DNA of 64,000 nucleotides from Ascaphus truei (Eukaryota; Chordata; Amphibia; Anura; Ascaphidae), in the NCBI GenBank assembly GCA_036426205.1, contig CM071573.1:73196580-73260579 (forward strand), written 5' to 3'. The first letter of the stretch is position 1. The number at the start of each line of letters is the position of its first letter. The notes below the pieces were generated by a model. That model did not search any database. It had not been told where the DNA came from and saw nothing but the letters and a program-made list of their open reading frames with translations. Positions 12,119-23,389 of the stretch are shown one piece after another. The position numbers and the translations under genes were made by a program.

Positions 12119-13265
12119 AATACGCAGTAACAAGCACATTTTTATTTATTTTGTTATTTTGTGTTTTTTTTGCCCAAGGGTGAAAATGACAACTACTGTA
12201 TTTTGCATATGCAGGTCACGTGCTCACAGGTGTGCAGTACATGACAACACATACCTTTTTGTAAGGAAATGGTTTATTGCCATACTCACTACAATCATTT
12301 GGTACCACTTTTTCATTGTTGGCTATTCCCATAAATAAATGGGTCTGGCAGTGAGTAACAGCAAGTTTTGGTGTGAGCTAATAATCATAACTAACGGATG
12401 ATTAGCAGAACATTTGCATATGAGTAAGCCTGACATGCATTAAAAGTAAGCGATACAATATTTATCTGTTACTCGAGGGCATTGTAACACTAATCACATT
12501 TGTGGATATGCATTATAAGTAGCATTATTTTAATTGAGGGTAACATCACCATAAATGATTCAACAGAGACATCAGTGGATCTACCCCCAAGTGCTCTTAA
12601 AACCCAGACCCCTCCTTTCTACACCAATTCTTAGATGTGTATGCATTAATCTCCCTAACTTCCAGTTGCCTCCCTGTGGTAATGCATGGCTCTTGTAGCA
12701 TTTCTGAAAACTCCAAACACCCAGACAAACAAAATAAATAAACTCACTATACCCTCTCCATGCTCACAGATACATCAATATAAAAAGATTAGCTAAAAAT
12801 GCTAGCAATAGACACTACACGTTGCTTTCCTTCTGGTTTTAAATCTACACTTGATCCAACTGCACTTTAACTAAACTGCACCTCAAACAGCTTAGTTTGA
12901 ACAGTGCTTGAAAGCTCAAATGTTTGTCACAAACCTCTGCTGAAATCACAGTTACACACCAATCATTATTTCAGCGGACTTACTGTAAAACTAGGCAAGT
13001 AATGTAACAAAACAATGGAGAGTGGATGAGAGCAGCAGAAAGAGAGAGGTATTGATGTCAATTTATAGATCATTGGTTTGTCACAAAACTCTGCTTAAAT
13101 CAGTTACACATTGTACTACACATTGTATTGCACATTGTATTACATTGTTATCATTAAAAGAAGAAATAAATATATACAGAAGATAGATATAAAAAAATAT
13201 ATCTTTGGGTTTGCCCTCAATGGAAGGTGGCAACCCTGGGTTCAGCCCTTAGTAGAAGTCATCAC
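12119..13265. other. anonymous DNA
   Basis: No supported gene or known repeat. Phrases such as CACAAACCTCTGCTGAAATCA (12928 on) recur in diverged form near 13083, a short direct repeat of unknown origin. Confidence 0.5.
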
Positions 13266-13269
13266 ATAG

Positions 13270-13495
13270 CGTGCCATCTTCAGTTCTGGAGACCATATGC
13301 CCAGAAGGACATTAATAAATTAGACATTGTGCGGAGAACGACTACCATAAAACGTATCATGAAAGACTGAAGGAACTTAATATGTACAACCTGTAGGAGA
13401 ATGGGGATATAATAGAAAGCTTTAAAATACATAATGGATTCCAACCAATTACTTGAGGGAAGCATATTTCAGAGAAAAAAAGTGCTAAAATGACT
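13270..13495 (+). pseudogene. CR1-like LINE fragment, C-terminal end of ORF2
   Basis: Broken frames read FWRPYAQKDINKLD followed by pieces matching the end of CR1-group ORF2 proteins (pattern FWGPxxxKDIxxLExVQRRATKM, then the ERLKELNL-like and DLI-like blocks). The order of pieces is right, but frameshifts and stops are frequent. Only about 220 bases remain. The 3' end of a CR1 element is also present at 48560-48695. Confidence 0.65.
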
Positions 13496-13499
13496 ATGA

Positions 13500-14670
13500 C
13501 CTTCATGCTTTTCCACTGCCAGTTGATCTGGTAACTCTTCATTATTGAAAGAGCTCAGGTTAGACTGAGGTCTTTCTGAGATTCATATAGTATGACTTAC
13601 ATTAGGCTACTCGCTGTGCCCCACAATGCAAGGGAAGACCCTGTGTCAATGCTGCTTCAACATGTTTGAAGACTATTGCCATTTGAGTGAGCTTAATTAA
13701 AAATAATCACATTTCCTGTTTGAAGAAAGCTTGACCTTTCACACTTATTTGCCATTCAATAATCCCCACATCTTTTCAATTTTACAGTGTATATGAAATT
13801 TTAACCCTGATCTGTATTTTCTTTATAAAGAGAGACATAACCTTCCCAAACAAATACTATCGTTAATGACTGAGTGATTGTTTATTCAAATACAATATGA
13901 TAATGTGGATGGTAGCCTTACTTAACCGGCATAAATTCCTAATTTAATCTTTTCTCAGTCTTCATTCATTAGAGCCCTTCTGAGCATGGTGTTTTTTTTT
14001 ATAATCAGCATGTGTCAGAATAAATAAAAACTGGTTGTCAATGACAGTCAGAGACATGATTGCTTGTTGAATGGTACTCTTGCTTCTTAAGAAATGTACA
14101 GATGGAAAACAACTTCTAGAAAACGAAACTGACATGATGAACATTGTTAAAATTGGTCTTCAGGTTGGTAAAATGTAATAGAAATCGTTTGACAACAACC
14201 ACATTTTGCAGATTTTGGTGGGGGAAAACCCCATGGTATAAGGAAAAAGCTTGCAAATCCCTTTCACACTGTATCAGCTGAATCTTCTATAACTGCAGCT
14301 TTAAATCAGTTACTCAATCCTGTTTTAGTTATCAAAATATATCATTTAATTTTAATGCACCGATATGTAGCACGCTTTTTAAAAAGAAGTTAACTGACTT
14401 ACACAGTTCAACAAAGTCGGTCTGTTTAATACCGGAAAGCCTGAATTGTATTGCTGAGTAATGTTTTATGGGCACTTTTGCAACCTTAGGATATAAAAGA
14501 CTATTAGTTGTTTACATCAAACTACTTAGCCATTATAGATTGGATCAATACACTAACTTGTAGGCGCTCACACCAAACAGAATAAATGCTCATGTGCAAT
14601 TTAAAGTTTCTAAATCCTGTGCTAACTGTATAGTTTATAGTGTTAGCATTAAACTGTATTCTCCTCATAC
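13500..14670. other. anonymous AT-rich DNA
   Basis: Nothing recognised beyond chance frames of about 60 codons. Confidence 0.6.
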
Positions 14671-14675
14671 TTAAT

Positions 14676-15118
14676 AAAAATAATAATATTAATAATAATA
14701 ATAATAATAATAACTTTATTTATATAGCGTTTTTCTCCCAATGGGACTCAAAGCACTTGAAAGTTACAAAAAAGGAAAGAAGAAAACATTTAAGGTTATA
14801 AGAGAGACCAAACACAAGGAAAGATGCAATACAGGATGGGACGGTGCTGTAGCTATTAAATGCTGGATTGGTTTTGGTTCATTAATTAAGTGCCTGGGTA
14901 AACAGGTAGGTCTTGAGCTTGTTTTTATAGATTCCCAGAGAGGGGGCCTCTCGAACTGTATGAGGCACACTGTTCCAAAGAGTGGGAGTGGGCCCCAAAG
15001 AAAGTTAAGGCTATTCTGGGAACTGTTAAGAGTCCTTCATCTACAGATCGAACTGAGCGAATGGGGGTGTAGGGTGCTGTTTCAGATAGCTGGGATCCTG
15101 GTTGTGTAGTGCTTTGAA
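14676..15118 (-). mobile_element. LINE 3'-end fragment with (ATT)n tail
   Basis: A (TAA)n run at 14676-14712 abuts ACTTTATTTATATAGCG. On the minus strand this is the typical end of an L2/CR1-group LINE, ...CGCTATATAAATAAAGT followed by (ATT)n. The next 400 bases (to about 15118) are G-rich and unlike their flanks and are taken as its 3' untranslated part. The 122-codon plus-strand frame over it has no known domain. Confidence 0.6.
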
Positions 15119-15267
15119 TATCAACCCTCTAAGAAATCAAACATGTATTTATTTTTTACTTCTGTACATATTTGAAGATTATCCCGATTTGTGTAAATAA
15201 CTGATTTAGTACTAGTATTATTATTTTGGTTAGGGCATACTGCTGTAATAATACTTACACTTGTAAA

Positions 15268-16240
15268 TGTAGCGCAGCTTCCCCCATCCTATGGGAGATA
15301 TGGCGGCTACTGACTGTGTGGTGCATTACATGTGGCTCATAGGAGGCCTGAACCTCCGCTGCTGGGAGCCTGTGGTGTACCTGATCCGTCTGTGACAGCG
15401 CCTCTACCTGTGCAGGATCCTAATAAGTTGGATAACCCTGTCACAGGACCCAATGCAATAATACACACACTGATAAAGATAACAGTTTACTGCATGCATA
15501 TGACAAAGGAATAACAATATAACACTCACACCTAATAGGCCACGCACGGCCATAACCCCACAGTGCCCTCCAACACAGTGTCCACACTCCAACACGATGT
15601 CCACACTTGGATGAGATATTCCCCCAAAGTACTGAGGTACCCCATGGCACCCAACTACCCTGGTGTCCACAAGAGTCAACCCACCCAATGTGTGCGAAAG
15701 CGCTGCCCACAACTAAAGTGTGATCTGTTGGTGCACTTGAAGATACCTGCCGGGTGCTCCAGCACCCGGTAGCGCCGACTGAAGACAAGGGGGCTGCACG
15801 GGGTAGTGTCCATCTGGAGGGGCCCACCATAATAGTCTCTCTCTGTGTATTGTGATCTGGTCCAAGACCACCAGATACCAGGTCACCGCTGCATCCTGGC
15901 TGTGTCCCTCATGCTTGTAGTACAGGGCAGTGTCCCTATCTACTGGAATGGTCCCTGCAGCAGCCACAGTCCTCTGCAGATCTATTCCCCTAATGGCCAC
16001 CGGACTTGGGATGCTACTGCACATGCGCAACTGCACTGCACATGAGCGCCCACTCTAAACATGGCGGCACCCTGCAAAGGGAGCTGCCGGCAACTCGGTC
16101 GCCCCCGGAGTACTGTGCTGCCTCTCCGCACCTCACGGCACCCACCAGGCAAAACCGCCACCCTCCCCTCGCTCTCTCCAGCCTCTGCCACCGCCCAGGA
16201 GGTAAGGGTATAAAGGGGACCCAAGGGGGACCTGGCCACA
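15268..16240 (-). mobile_element. solo LTR, minus orientation (left member of an inverted LTR pair)
   Basis: On the minus strand it begins TGTGGCCAGGTCCCCC at 16240 and ends GCTGCGCTACA at 15268, i.e. TG...CA ends. It is about 970 bp and GC-rich with a CpG-rich first half. The sequence re-appears inverted and diverged in 16759-20463 (for example GGCCGTGCGTGGCC here against GGCCATGCGTGGCC there, and AGTAAACTGTTATC against AGTAAAACTGTTATC). No coding capacity and no clear target duplication, so it is called solo on structure only. Confidence 0.65.
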
Positions 16241-16758
16241 TATAGTTATATGATGAATATTTAATTCTATAGTTTAATTCATTTCTATCTGGAAGTAAGA
16301 ACTAGAGATCCAAATAAACCATTTCTACTTTCTCATAAGTTCATAGAATGTTTCTGATATGATTGCATGATGTCACAATGCAATTAGATGTGAAAAATGG
16401 TGATACCTTTAATGAGTTTAAAAGAATGCAGGAAAGTTAAAAGCTGAGTGTATTATAATGAAAGAATACAAAAAATAGACCAACCTTTTGGTCCCAATAT
16501 GGACCTTGAAGGAGATCCACATCGGGACCAAAATGTTGGTCCACGTGTTGTATTCTTTCATTATAATAACCTTTTTTCAATATTAATTTTTGTGTCACAA
16601 ATACCTTTCTTTCAGTATCTACATACACCTTGAATTTTTTTTAATTGAAAGTCACAATACGAATTTTTTTTTCATTCAATGGGCTTCACTTAGACTGTAA
16701 AGACAGAGATTTTCTTTCCTATTCTCCGACTTTCTTGCGCTTATTCTAATATATATAT
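16241..16758. other. spacer between the two facing LTRs, with a snapback repeat
   Basis: AT-rich. 16453-16471 (TTATAATGAAAGAATACAA) is perfectly inverted at 16548-16566, and inner GACCAACCTTTTGGTCCC-like arms continue the dyad. The whole forms a roughly 114-base hairpin, a small foldback MITE of unknown family. Confidence 0.7.
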
Positions 16759-18039
16759 AGCGGAGTTCCCCCTGCCCCCCCCTCACCTCTGCTACAGCGA
16801 GCAGCAATGCGTGGAGGTTTGAGCTGACGACGGGCTCGCTGCAGGCTCCAGTGGCTCCCGAGAAAGGGTGCCATCATTTAGAATATGCACGCATGCGCAG
16901 GAAGCGGGCACATGTGCAGAATGGTCACCATAGAAGGAAGCCATTAGGAGAGGTGGCCATTAGGGGGAATAGGTCTACAATGACTACAGCCCCCAGAATG
17001 CACAGGGGCTCTGGCACATTTGAGCCGTCAACCAATATAGCTGCAGCCTCCCTCTGCTTCCAGGAAAGATTATTTTGGTGCATCTGTGACCACACCAGTC
17101 AGAGCTGCAACGCCATTAGGGTAAGAGGTATGTGCAGGTGTCTGTGGCACCTGCACTAGGCCCGGTGTCCCCAGCTAGACCCCAGCTAGGCCCCAACTCC
17201 CTTGTGTAGCTTGTGGTTGCTGTAGGGACAGGCCCATAGATAGGGACACTGCCCTGTAGAACCAAACATAGGGACAAAGCAAGGACTCGGCTGCATCCTG
17301 GCCCAGGGTGATCCGGGATCAGATCATCCATCTGTGACCACAGAGACTCTTAAAAGGTGGTACAGTCCACGTGGGACCCACTCAATGTAGAAGCAAAGGC
17401 TTCGCAGAGGACAGCCTTGAATCCGTGGATCACATTATTGTGAAATCAGTGCTTCCGGGTGTGGGATCACCTGGCAAGTACCCAACTTCACATGCACCAA
17501 CAAACACTTTAGTGGGCAGCACTGTACCACACATTGGGTGGGGTATTACTTTGTAGACATCTGGGTGGATTGTTGCCTAAGCCCCCCGCCCCATTATTTT
17601 GGGGACTATGACTCCAGGGAGGGAACAGAGTATTGGAGGGTACGGCCATGCGTGGCCTGGTTGGTAGGCCTGTATATGTACAGTTAGGTCTGGAAATAAT
17701 TGGACACTGATACAAGTTTTATTATTTCGCCTGTGTACCAAAATAAATTCAAGTTACAGTTAAATAATTAATATGGGCTTAAAGTGCAGTCTATCAGCTT
17801 TAATATGAGGGTATTCACATCCAAATTGGAGGAAGGGTTTAGGAATTACATCTCTTTAATATGTTGCCCCCTCTTTTTCAAGGGACCAAAAGTAATTGGA
17901 CAATTGACTCAAAAGCTGTTTCACGGACAGGTGTGGGCTATTCCTTCATTATTTCATCATCAATTAAGCAGGTAAAAGGTCTGGAGTTGATTCCAAGTGT
18001 GGCATTCGCATTTGGAAGCTGTTGCTGTGAACCCACAAC

Positions 18040-19080
18040 ATGCGGTCAAAGGAGCTCTCAATGCAAGTGAAACAGGGCATCCTTAGGCTGCAAAAAAAAA
18101 AAAAAAATCCATCAGAGAGATAGCAAGAACATTTGGAGTGGCCAAATCAACAGTTTGGTACATTCTGAGAAAAAAAGAACGCACTGGTGAGCTCTGCAAC
18201 ACAAAAAGGCCTGGACATCCATGGAAGACAACAGTGGTGGATGATCGTAGGATCTTTTCCATGGTAAAGAAAAACCCCTTCACAACATCCAGCCAAGTGA
18301 AGAACACTCTCCAGGAGGTAGGCATATCATTATACAAGTCTACCATAAACAGAAGACTTCACGAGAACAAATACAGAGGGTTCACCACAAGATGCAAACC
18401 ATTCAAAAGCCTCAAAAATAGAAGGGCCAGATTAGACTTTGCCAAACAATATCTAAAAAAGCCAGCCCAGTTCTGGAACACCATTCTTTGGACAGATGAA
18501 ACTATAATCAACCTGTACCAGAATGATGGGAAGAAGAAAGTATGGAGAAGGCTTGGAACGGCTCATGATCCGAAGCATACCACATCATCTGTAAAACACG
18601 GTGGAGGCAGTGTGATGGCATGGGCATGCATGGCTTACAATGGCACTGGGTCACTAGTGGTTATTGATGATGTGACAGAAGACAGAATCAACCGGATGAA
18701 TTCTGAAGTGTATAGGGATATATTGTCTGCTCAGATTCAGCCAAATTCAGCGAAGTTGATTGGACGGAGCATCACTTTACAGATGATCAATGACCCAAAA
18801 CATACTGCAAAAGCAACCCAGGAGTTTTTTTAAGGCAAAGAAGTGGAATATTCTGCAATGGCCGAGTCAATCATCTGATCTCAACCCGATCGAGCATGCA
18901 TTTCACTTGCTGAAGACAAAACTTAAGGCAGAAAGACCTACAAACAAACAACAACCAAAGACAACTGCAGGAAAGGCCTGGCAAAGCATCACAAAGGAGG
19001 AAACCCAGCGTTTGGTGATGTCCATGCGTTCCAGACTTCAAGCAGTCATTGCCTGCAAAGGATTCTCGACAAAGTATTAA
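18040..19080 (+). pseudogene. Tc1 transposase, copy 1, inactive
   Basis: DDE transposase that would cut and join the Tc1 ends in the nucleus. Frame 1 begins ATG at 18040 (MRSKELSMQVKQ). A 16-A run at 18092-18107 shifts the frame, and the main part reads from about 18110 to 18833, continuing 18833-19080 after a second shift at a 7-T run (18826-18832). Order of parts: paired-like helix-turn-helix (KSTVWYI), hinge motif GHPWKTT, first catalytic Asp in WTDET, the NDPKHT block, and catalytic Glu in NPIEH. The residue aligned with the second catalytic Asp of Tc1 proteins (QxDNDPKH) is Ile here (QMINDPKH). Two frameshifts plus this substitution make it inactive. The intact family protein is about 340 residues. 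Confidence 0.92.
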
Positions 19081-19975
19081 AAATTAACATTTTATTTATG
19101 AAGACAACAGTGGTGGATGATCGTAGGATCTTTTCCATGGTAAAGAAAAACCCCTTCACAACATCCAGCCAAGTGAAGAACACTCTCCAGGAGGTAGGCA
19201 TATCATTATACAAGTCTACCATAAACAGAAGACTTCACGAGAACAAATACAGAGGGTTCACCACAAGATGCAAACCATTCAAAAGCCTCAAAAATAGAAG
19301 GGCCAGATTAGACTTTGCCAAACAATATCTAAAAAAGCCAGCCCAGTTCTGGAACACCATTCTTTGGACAGATGAAACTATAATCAACCTGTACCAGAAT
19401 GATGGGAAGAAGAAAGTATGGAGAAGGCTTGGAACGGCTCATGATCCGAAGCATACCACATCATCTGTAAAACACGGTGGAGGCAGTGTGATGGCATGGG
19501 CATGCATGGCTTACAATGGCACTGGGTCACTAGTGGTTATTGATGATGTGACAGAAGACAGAATCAACCGGATGAATTCTGAAGTGTATAGGGATATATT
19601 GTCTGCTCAGATTCAGCCAAATTCAGCGAAGTTGATTGGACGGAGCATCACTTTACAGATGATCAATGACCCAAAACATACTGCAAAAGCAACCCAGGAG
19701 TTTTTTTAAGGCAAAGAAGTGGAATATTCTGCAATGGCCGAGTCAATCATCTGATCTCAACCCGATCGAGCATGCATTTCACTTGCTGAAGACAAAACTT
19801 AAGGCAGAAAGACCTACAAACAAACAACAACCAAAGACAACTGCAGGAAAGGCCTGGCAAAGCATCACAAAGGAGGAAACCCAGCGTTTGGTGATGTCCA
19901 TGCGTTCCAGACTTCAAGCAGTCATTGCCTGCAAAGGATTCTCGACAAAGTATTAAAAATTAACATTTTATTTAT
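18224..19975 (+). repeat. 876-bp direct tandem duplication within the Tc1 element
   Basis: 18224-19099 repeats at 19100-19975. The two translated copies are identical in every residue, including the same 7-T frameshift. I saw no nucleotide difference by eye. The breakpoints share only the two bases GA (18224, 19100), with T instead of A next, so the join is essentially microhomology-mediated. Confidence 0.95.
19098..19956 (+). pseudogene. Tc1 transposase fragment, copy 2 (duplicated)
   Basis: Second copy of the transposase from just after the GHPW hinge motif to the stop codon. It lacks the DNA-binding N-terminus. It starts with an ATG created at the duplication junction (19098-19100). It carries the same frameshift at the 7-T run, the same Ile in place of the second catalytic Asp, and the same C-terminus as copy 1. 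It is not expected to make a working enzyme. The shared lesions show that the mutations came before the duplication. Confidence 0.92.
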
Positions 19976-20489
19976 GATTCTCCTAATTTGTCCAATTACA
20001 TTTGAGCCCCTGAAATAAGGGGACTGTATATGAAAAGGGTTGCAATTCCTAAACGTTTCATACGATATTTATGTTCGACCCCTTAAATTAAAGCTGAAAG
20101 TCTGCACTTCTATTGCATCTCGGTTGTTTCATTTCAAATCCATTGTGGTGGCGTACAGAGCCAAAATTATGAAAATTGTGTCAGTGTCCAATTATTTCCG
20201 GACCTAACTGTATACTCTTTATGTTGCCTGCAGTAAAACTGTTATCTGTTCACTAGTGTGTGTTTTATTGCATGTGGGTCCAGTAATGGGCTTATTCTAC
20301 ATAATAGAATCCCATGCAGTTGGAGGTTCTACCGGGCATCGATCCAGGTACACCCCAGGCTCCAAGCAGCAGAGGATCAGACCTCCTGTGAGCCGCAGGT
20401 ATTGCACTCTACACACACACCGTAGCCATACATTTCCCAGGGGGTGGGGGAAAAGGCGCTACATATATTATAATTCCCTCTACTGTACA

Positions 20490-20545
20490 GTTTTTTTTAA
20501 AGTACTGAGTATACTGTGGGCGCTATATAAATAAAGATACATACA
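20490..20545 (+). mobile_element. short L2-like 3' tail
   Basis: GGGCGCTATATAAATAAAG at 20518-20536 is the standard 3' end of L2-group LINEs and the SINEs that use them. Only the last few dozen bases are recognisable. Confidence 0.5.
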
Positions 20546-21490
20546 GTGACTTTGTAACTTACAAGCGAAGCACGTGACTTTTCCGTTTAGCGCTCTTTTT
20601 TTTTTTATCAATACTTGAGTAAAAATGTTTACAAGATAGAGAAACAAATACATTGTATTCTATAAAAAAAAAACCTTAACCATTTTTGCAAATAAAAATC
20701 AAGGACTTTAATTCTCAAGTATCTAGTGCATGTTGTTAGGACAGCACAAAGAAGATACTGTGAATGAATGTGTGTTCATAGAATGTGAAGTTATGGAACG
20801 TGTCTGATTCAATAATGTATACAATTCATGTTTATAGCAGTATTTCCCTGGGATAGGATGGGGTTGTAAAGAACCAGTAGACTCCCTGGTTTCCGATACA
20901 GTAATAAGAAAAAAAACGGCACCAAAAATAGTTCCTTCAAAATAAGAAGAGGGGGAAATGGGGAGAGGGGGAGATAAGAAGTTTTACTGTACAGTATAAC
21001 CAAAAATACAACAAAAGTTTGGTGTAGCTGATCTTGTCTATGGAAATGTCACTTTTTAAGCGCTGCATACATATTCATTATAAATAAATAAAAAATTTGG
21101 TTAATTACAAATTAAAAGTTAGTAACATTTTGCAACAAGAAAAGGTCAAGGTTCAAGAGAGCAGCTCACTGAACTGTTCAGTGACATCAATCCGTGGGAT
21201 GAGAGAGAATGTGGGCAACGCGTCTCCATGGGAATCCAATGTCACATTAGCGGAGTATGAGCAGATGGAAACATGCAAAGTAAAATGTGTGAACGTTTCA
21301 CATTCAGAACAGATTTTCTATTTACACTTTTAAGCTTTCTGATTAATTTTATATTTAGTGGAAAACAGTAATTATTAAATACATCACCCTATCATTTACT
21401 TACTGTACTCTTTGGGATATTGTGAGTAGAATTACAGTTACTCTATATCACCATCACATTATAGGTTTACACTTTATGCCTGGCACTCAT
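20546..21490. other. anonymous AT-rich DNA
   Basis: No gene. Several TACTGTA-type heptamers (for example 20900, 20985, 21409). Confidence 0.6.
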
Positions 21491-21492
21491 GC

Positions 21493-21672
21493 CCCTATAG
21501 AGGTTCTCAACTCTAGTCCTCAAGAAACCCCCCACCCCCCCCCCAACAGGTCAGGTTCAACTCCAGTCGACGACTGAGCCTCTGATTCAGCCACCTGTGC
21601 TGAAGCAGGGATATCCTGCAAATCTGACCTATTGGGGGGGGGGGGGGGGGTTGAGGAATGGAGTTGAGCACC
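21493..21672. mobile_element. hAT-like foldback MITE with C and G runs
   Basis: Left GAGGTTCTCAACTCTAGTCC and right GGAATGGAGTTGAGCACCT are inverted. The interior has AGCCACCTGTGCTGAAGCAG and GATATCCTG, shared with the MITEs at 24874-25090, 30614-30808 and 38752-38852. A C run near 21534 and a G run of 18 at 21634-21651 pair as part of the stem. No target duplication is visible. Confidence 0.7.
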
Positions 21673-23056
21673 TTTGCATTGTTTAGAAGACTATATTGTA
21701 AAGCTTTGCACAAAAGTTGACAAACCAAATGTGAATTATATTTAGTATATGTGCGTGAACACGAGGCAGACATGAATCAAAAGCTTGTTTCTGCCTCTAG
21801 TATGGGTCTGTGTTCCCCCCTTCCACACCATTAAAATTACCCCCATTCTTCTTCCCCAAAAGTCCCTACCTCCTCTGGTGCAGAAGAGGCAGGGACACTC
21901 CCACCCATATCACTCCCCCCATAGCTCCCTCTCTCTTTCCCTCCCACGAAACCCACTCTCTCCCCCACCACACTTACATACATACAGCAAAACAGGACAT
22001 TCCCTCCTACTGTATGTGCAATAATGTATATCCATACATACAGTATCTCAACAATATAAATGAATATTTCATTTTTATTCATGTACATTAAAATAAATGA
22101 AGGATGTACATACTTCATTTATTTTAATTATATATTAATACAAATTATATATTCATTTATATTTATATGCAAATATTGTTTTATATCAGTAAATGTCTCT
22201 CAAGTTCTTACTGTATTTGTGTGAATGCCTATGAAATCCTTATTTTGTCCAACAGCATTCATTTGTGCAAATAACATAGTATAATTTTAGCTTAAAACAT
22301 TGAAAACTTGATTTATTTTCAAAATGCTTCCACAATGTTGGCCACAAGTGTGTGCGCCTCGGCGTAAATATTAATTTTGTATACAAAATACACAGTTTTT
22401 TCTTCAATAGAGTTCTGGCAAAACCAAAACACTAAAAAATGTTAGAACCAAGAAACAAAATACCAGTAAAAGTTCTCACGCTTCATTTTTACGACACATG
22501 TTTCATTGTACTGCTACTTATTTGTACCCATCATTTGTATATATATGATCAGCAGACTTTCTGAAATAGATGTGCTTCTTAATGGTTTAAGCTTATTTCC
22601 ATTAGACACTTCAAATAGATTCAGCACTTCAGATTTCTTTTCTTACACTTTGATTGACAATTAAATATTAACTTAGGAACTATAATGCGATAAGGGCTAT
22701 TAAGCAATCAAAGAACTTGGTAAAAAAAAATATTCTAATTGAAATATCTTAAGAATGTGTTAACTGGTGCATGATAATTGAAGTAGCCACTTTTTTTATG
22801 GACCTACTTGTATAGTAAAGTTATTTTTATAGTAGTAGTAAGTTTGTTTTGTGATGTCTTTTGTGCACCAATAATACAGTATTATTATTGTTTAAAAAAA
22901 ATATGCAAACATGTCACAATGTTGCAACTTTTTTTTCCCTTTTGATCCAAAAGTTTGCACCAAGTTTGCTTAATCCCTACAGTCAATGTGCACTGCATGT
23001 TCAATACATTTCCATTACTTTTGCTTTAGATCAAACTTTTTTTTAAAAGACCACTA
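21673..23056. other. anonymous DNA with one perfect hairpin
   Basis: TTAAAATAAATGAAG at 22088-22102 is perfectly inverted at 22113-22127, with a 10-base loop. 21785-21990 is C/T-rich. No gene is supported. Confidence 0.6.
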
Positions 23057-23389
23057 CAGGCATACCCCGCTTTAAGGACACTCACTTTAAGTACACTCGC
23101 GAGTAAGTACATATCCCCCAATATGCAAACAGCAGCTCGCGCATGCGCCTGTCAGCATGTCCTGAACAGCAATACCAGCTCCCTATCTGTACCGAAGCTG
23201 TGCGCAAGCGGGGAGACTATAGAGACTGTTACAAATGCGTTATTTACATCAGTTATGCACGTATATAACGATTGCAGTACAGTACATGCATCGATAAGTG
23301 GAAAAAAAGGTAGTGCTTCACTTTAAGTACATTTTCGCTTTACATACATGCTCCGGTCCCATTGCGTACGTTAATGCGGGGTATGCCTG
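23057..23389. mobile_element. mariner-type MITE, copy 1
   Basis: CAGGCATACCCCGC at the left is inverted as GCGGGGTATGCCTG at the right. TA lies on both sides (23055-23056, 23390-23391). A near-identical copy is at 26954-27285. 333 bp, non-coding, with internal repeats of CACTTTAAGTACA. Confidence 0.92.

Larger units (their letters stand above)
17681..20210 (+). mobile_element. Tc1/mariner transposon with internal 876-bp tandem duplication
   Basis: Terminal repeats CAGTTAGGTCTGGAAATAAT (left) and ATTATTTCCGGACCTAACTG (right) differ at one position in this stretch. TA flanks both ends (17679-17680, 20211-20212), the Tc1/mariner target. Total 2530 bp. Without the extra 876-bp unit it would be 1654 bp, the usual Tc1 size. 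It carries a degenerate transposase gene, two-thirds of which is present twice. It is inserted in an LTR. Confidence 0.95.
16759..20463 (+). mobile_element. LTR, plus orientation, interrupted by a Tc1 element
   Basis: The LTR sequence runs about 16759-17680 and resumes 20211-20463, ending GGCGCTACA at 20463. It aligns in reverse with the LTR at 15268-16240 over most of its length. Features include a ZNF143-type motif (ACTACAGCCCCCAGAATGC, 16983-17001) and CpG-rich early sequence. Its start is decayed, lies in an AT run and is uncertain by some tens of bases. Without the Tc1 it is about 1.17 kb. The facing arrangement can arise from two separate insertions of one family. Confidence 0.6.

Noticed and set aside
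11446..12137. Minus-strand frames of 118 and 191 codons, Ser/Leu/Pro rich
   Set aside because: They cover a GA-rich minisatellite and have no conserved domain.
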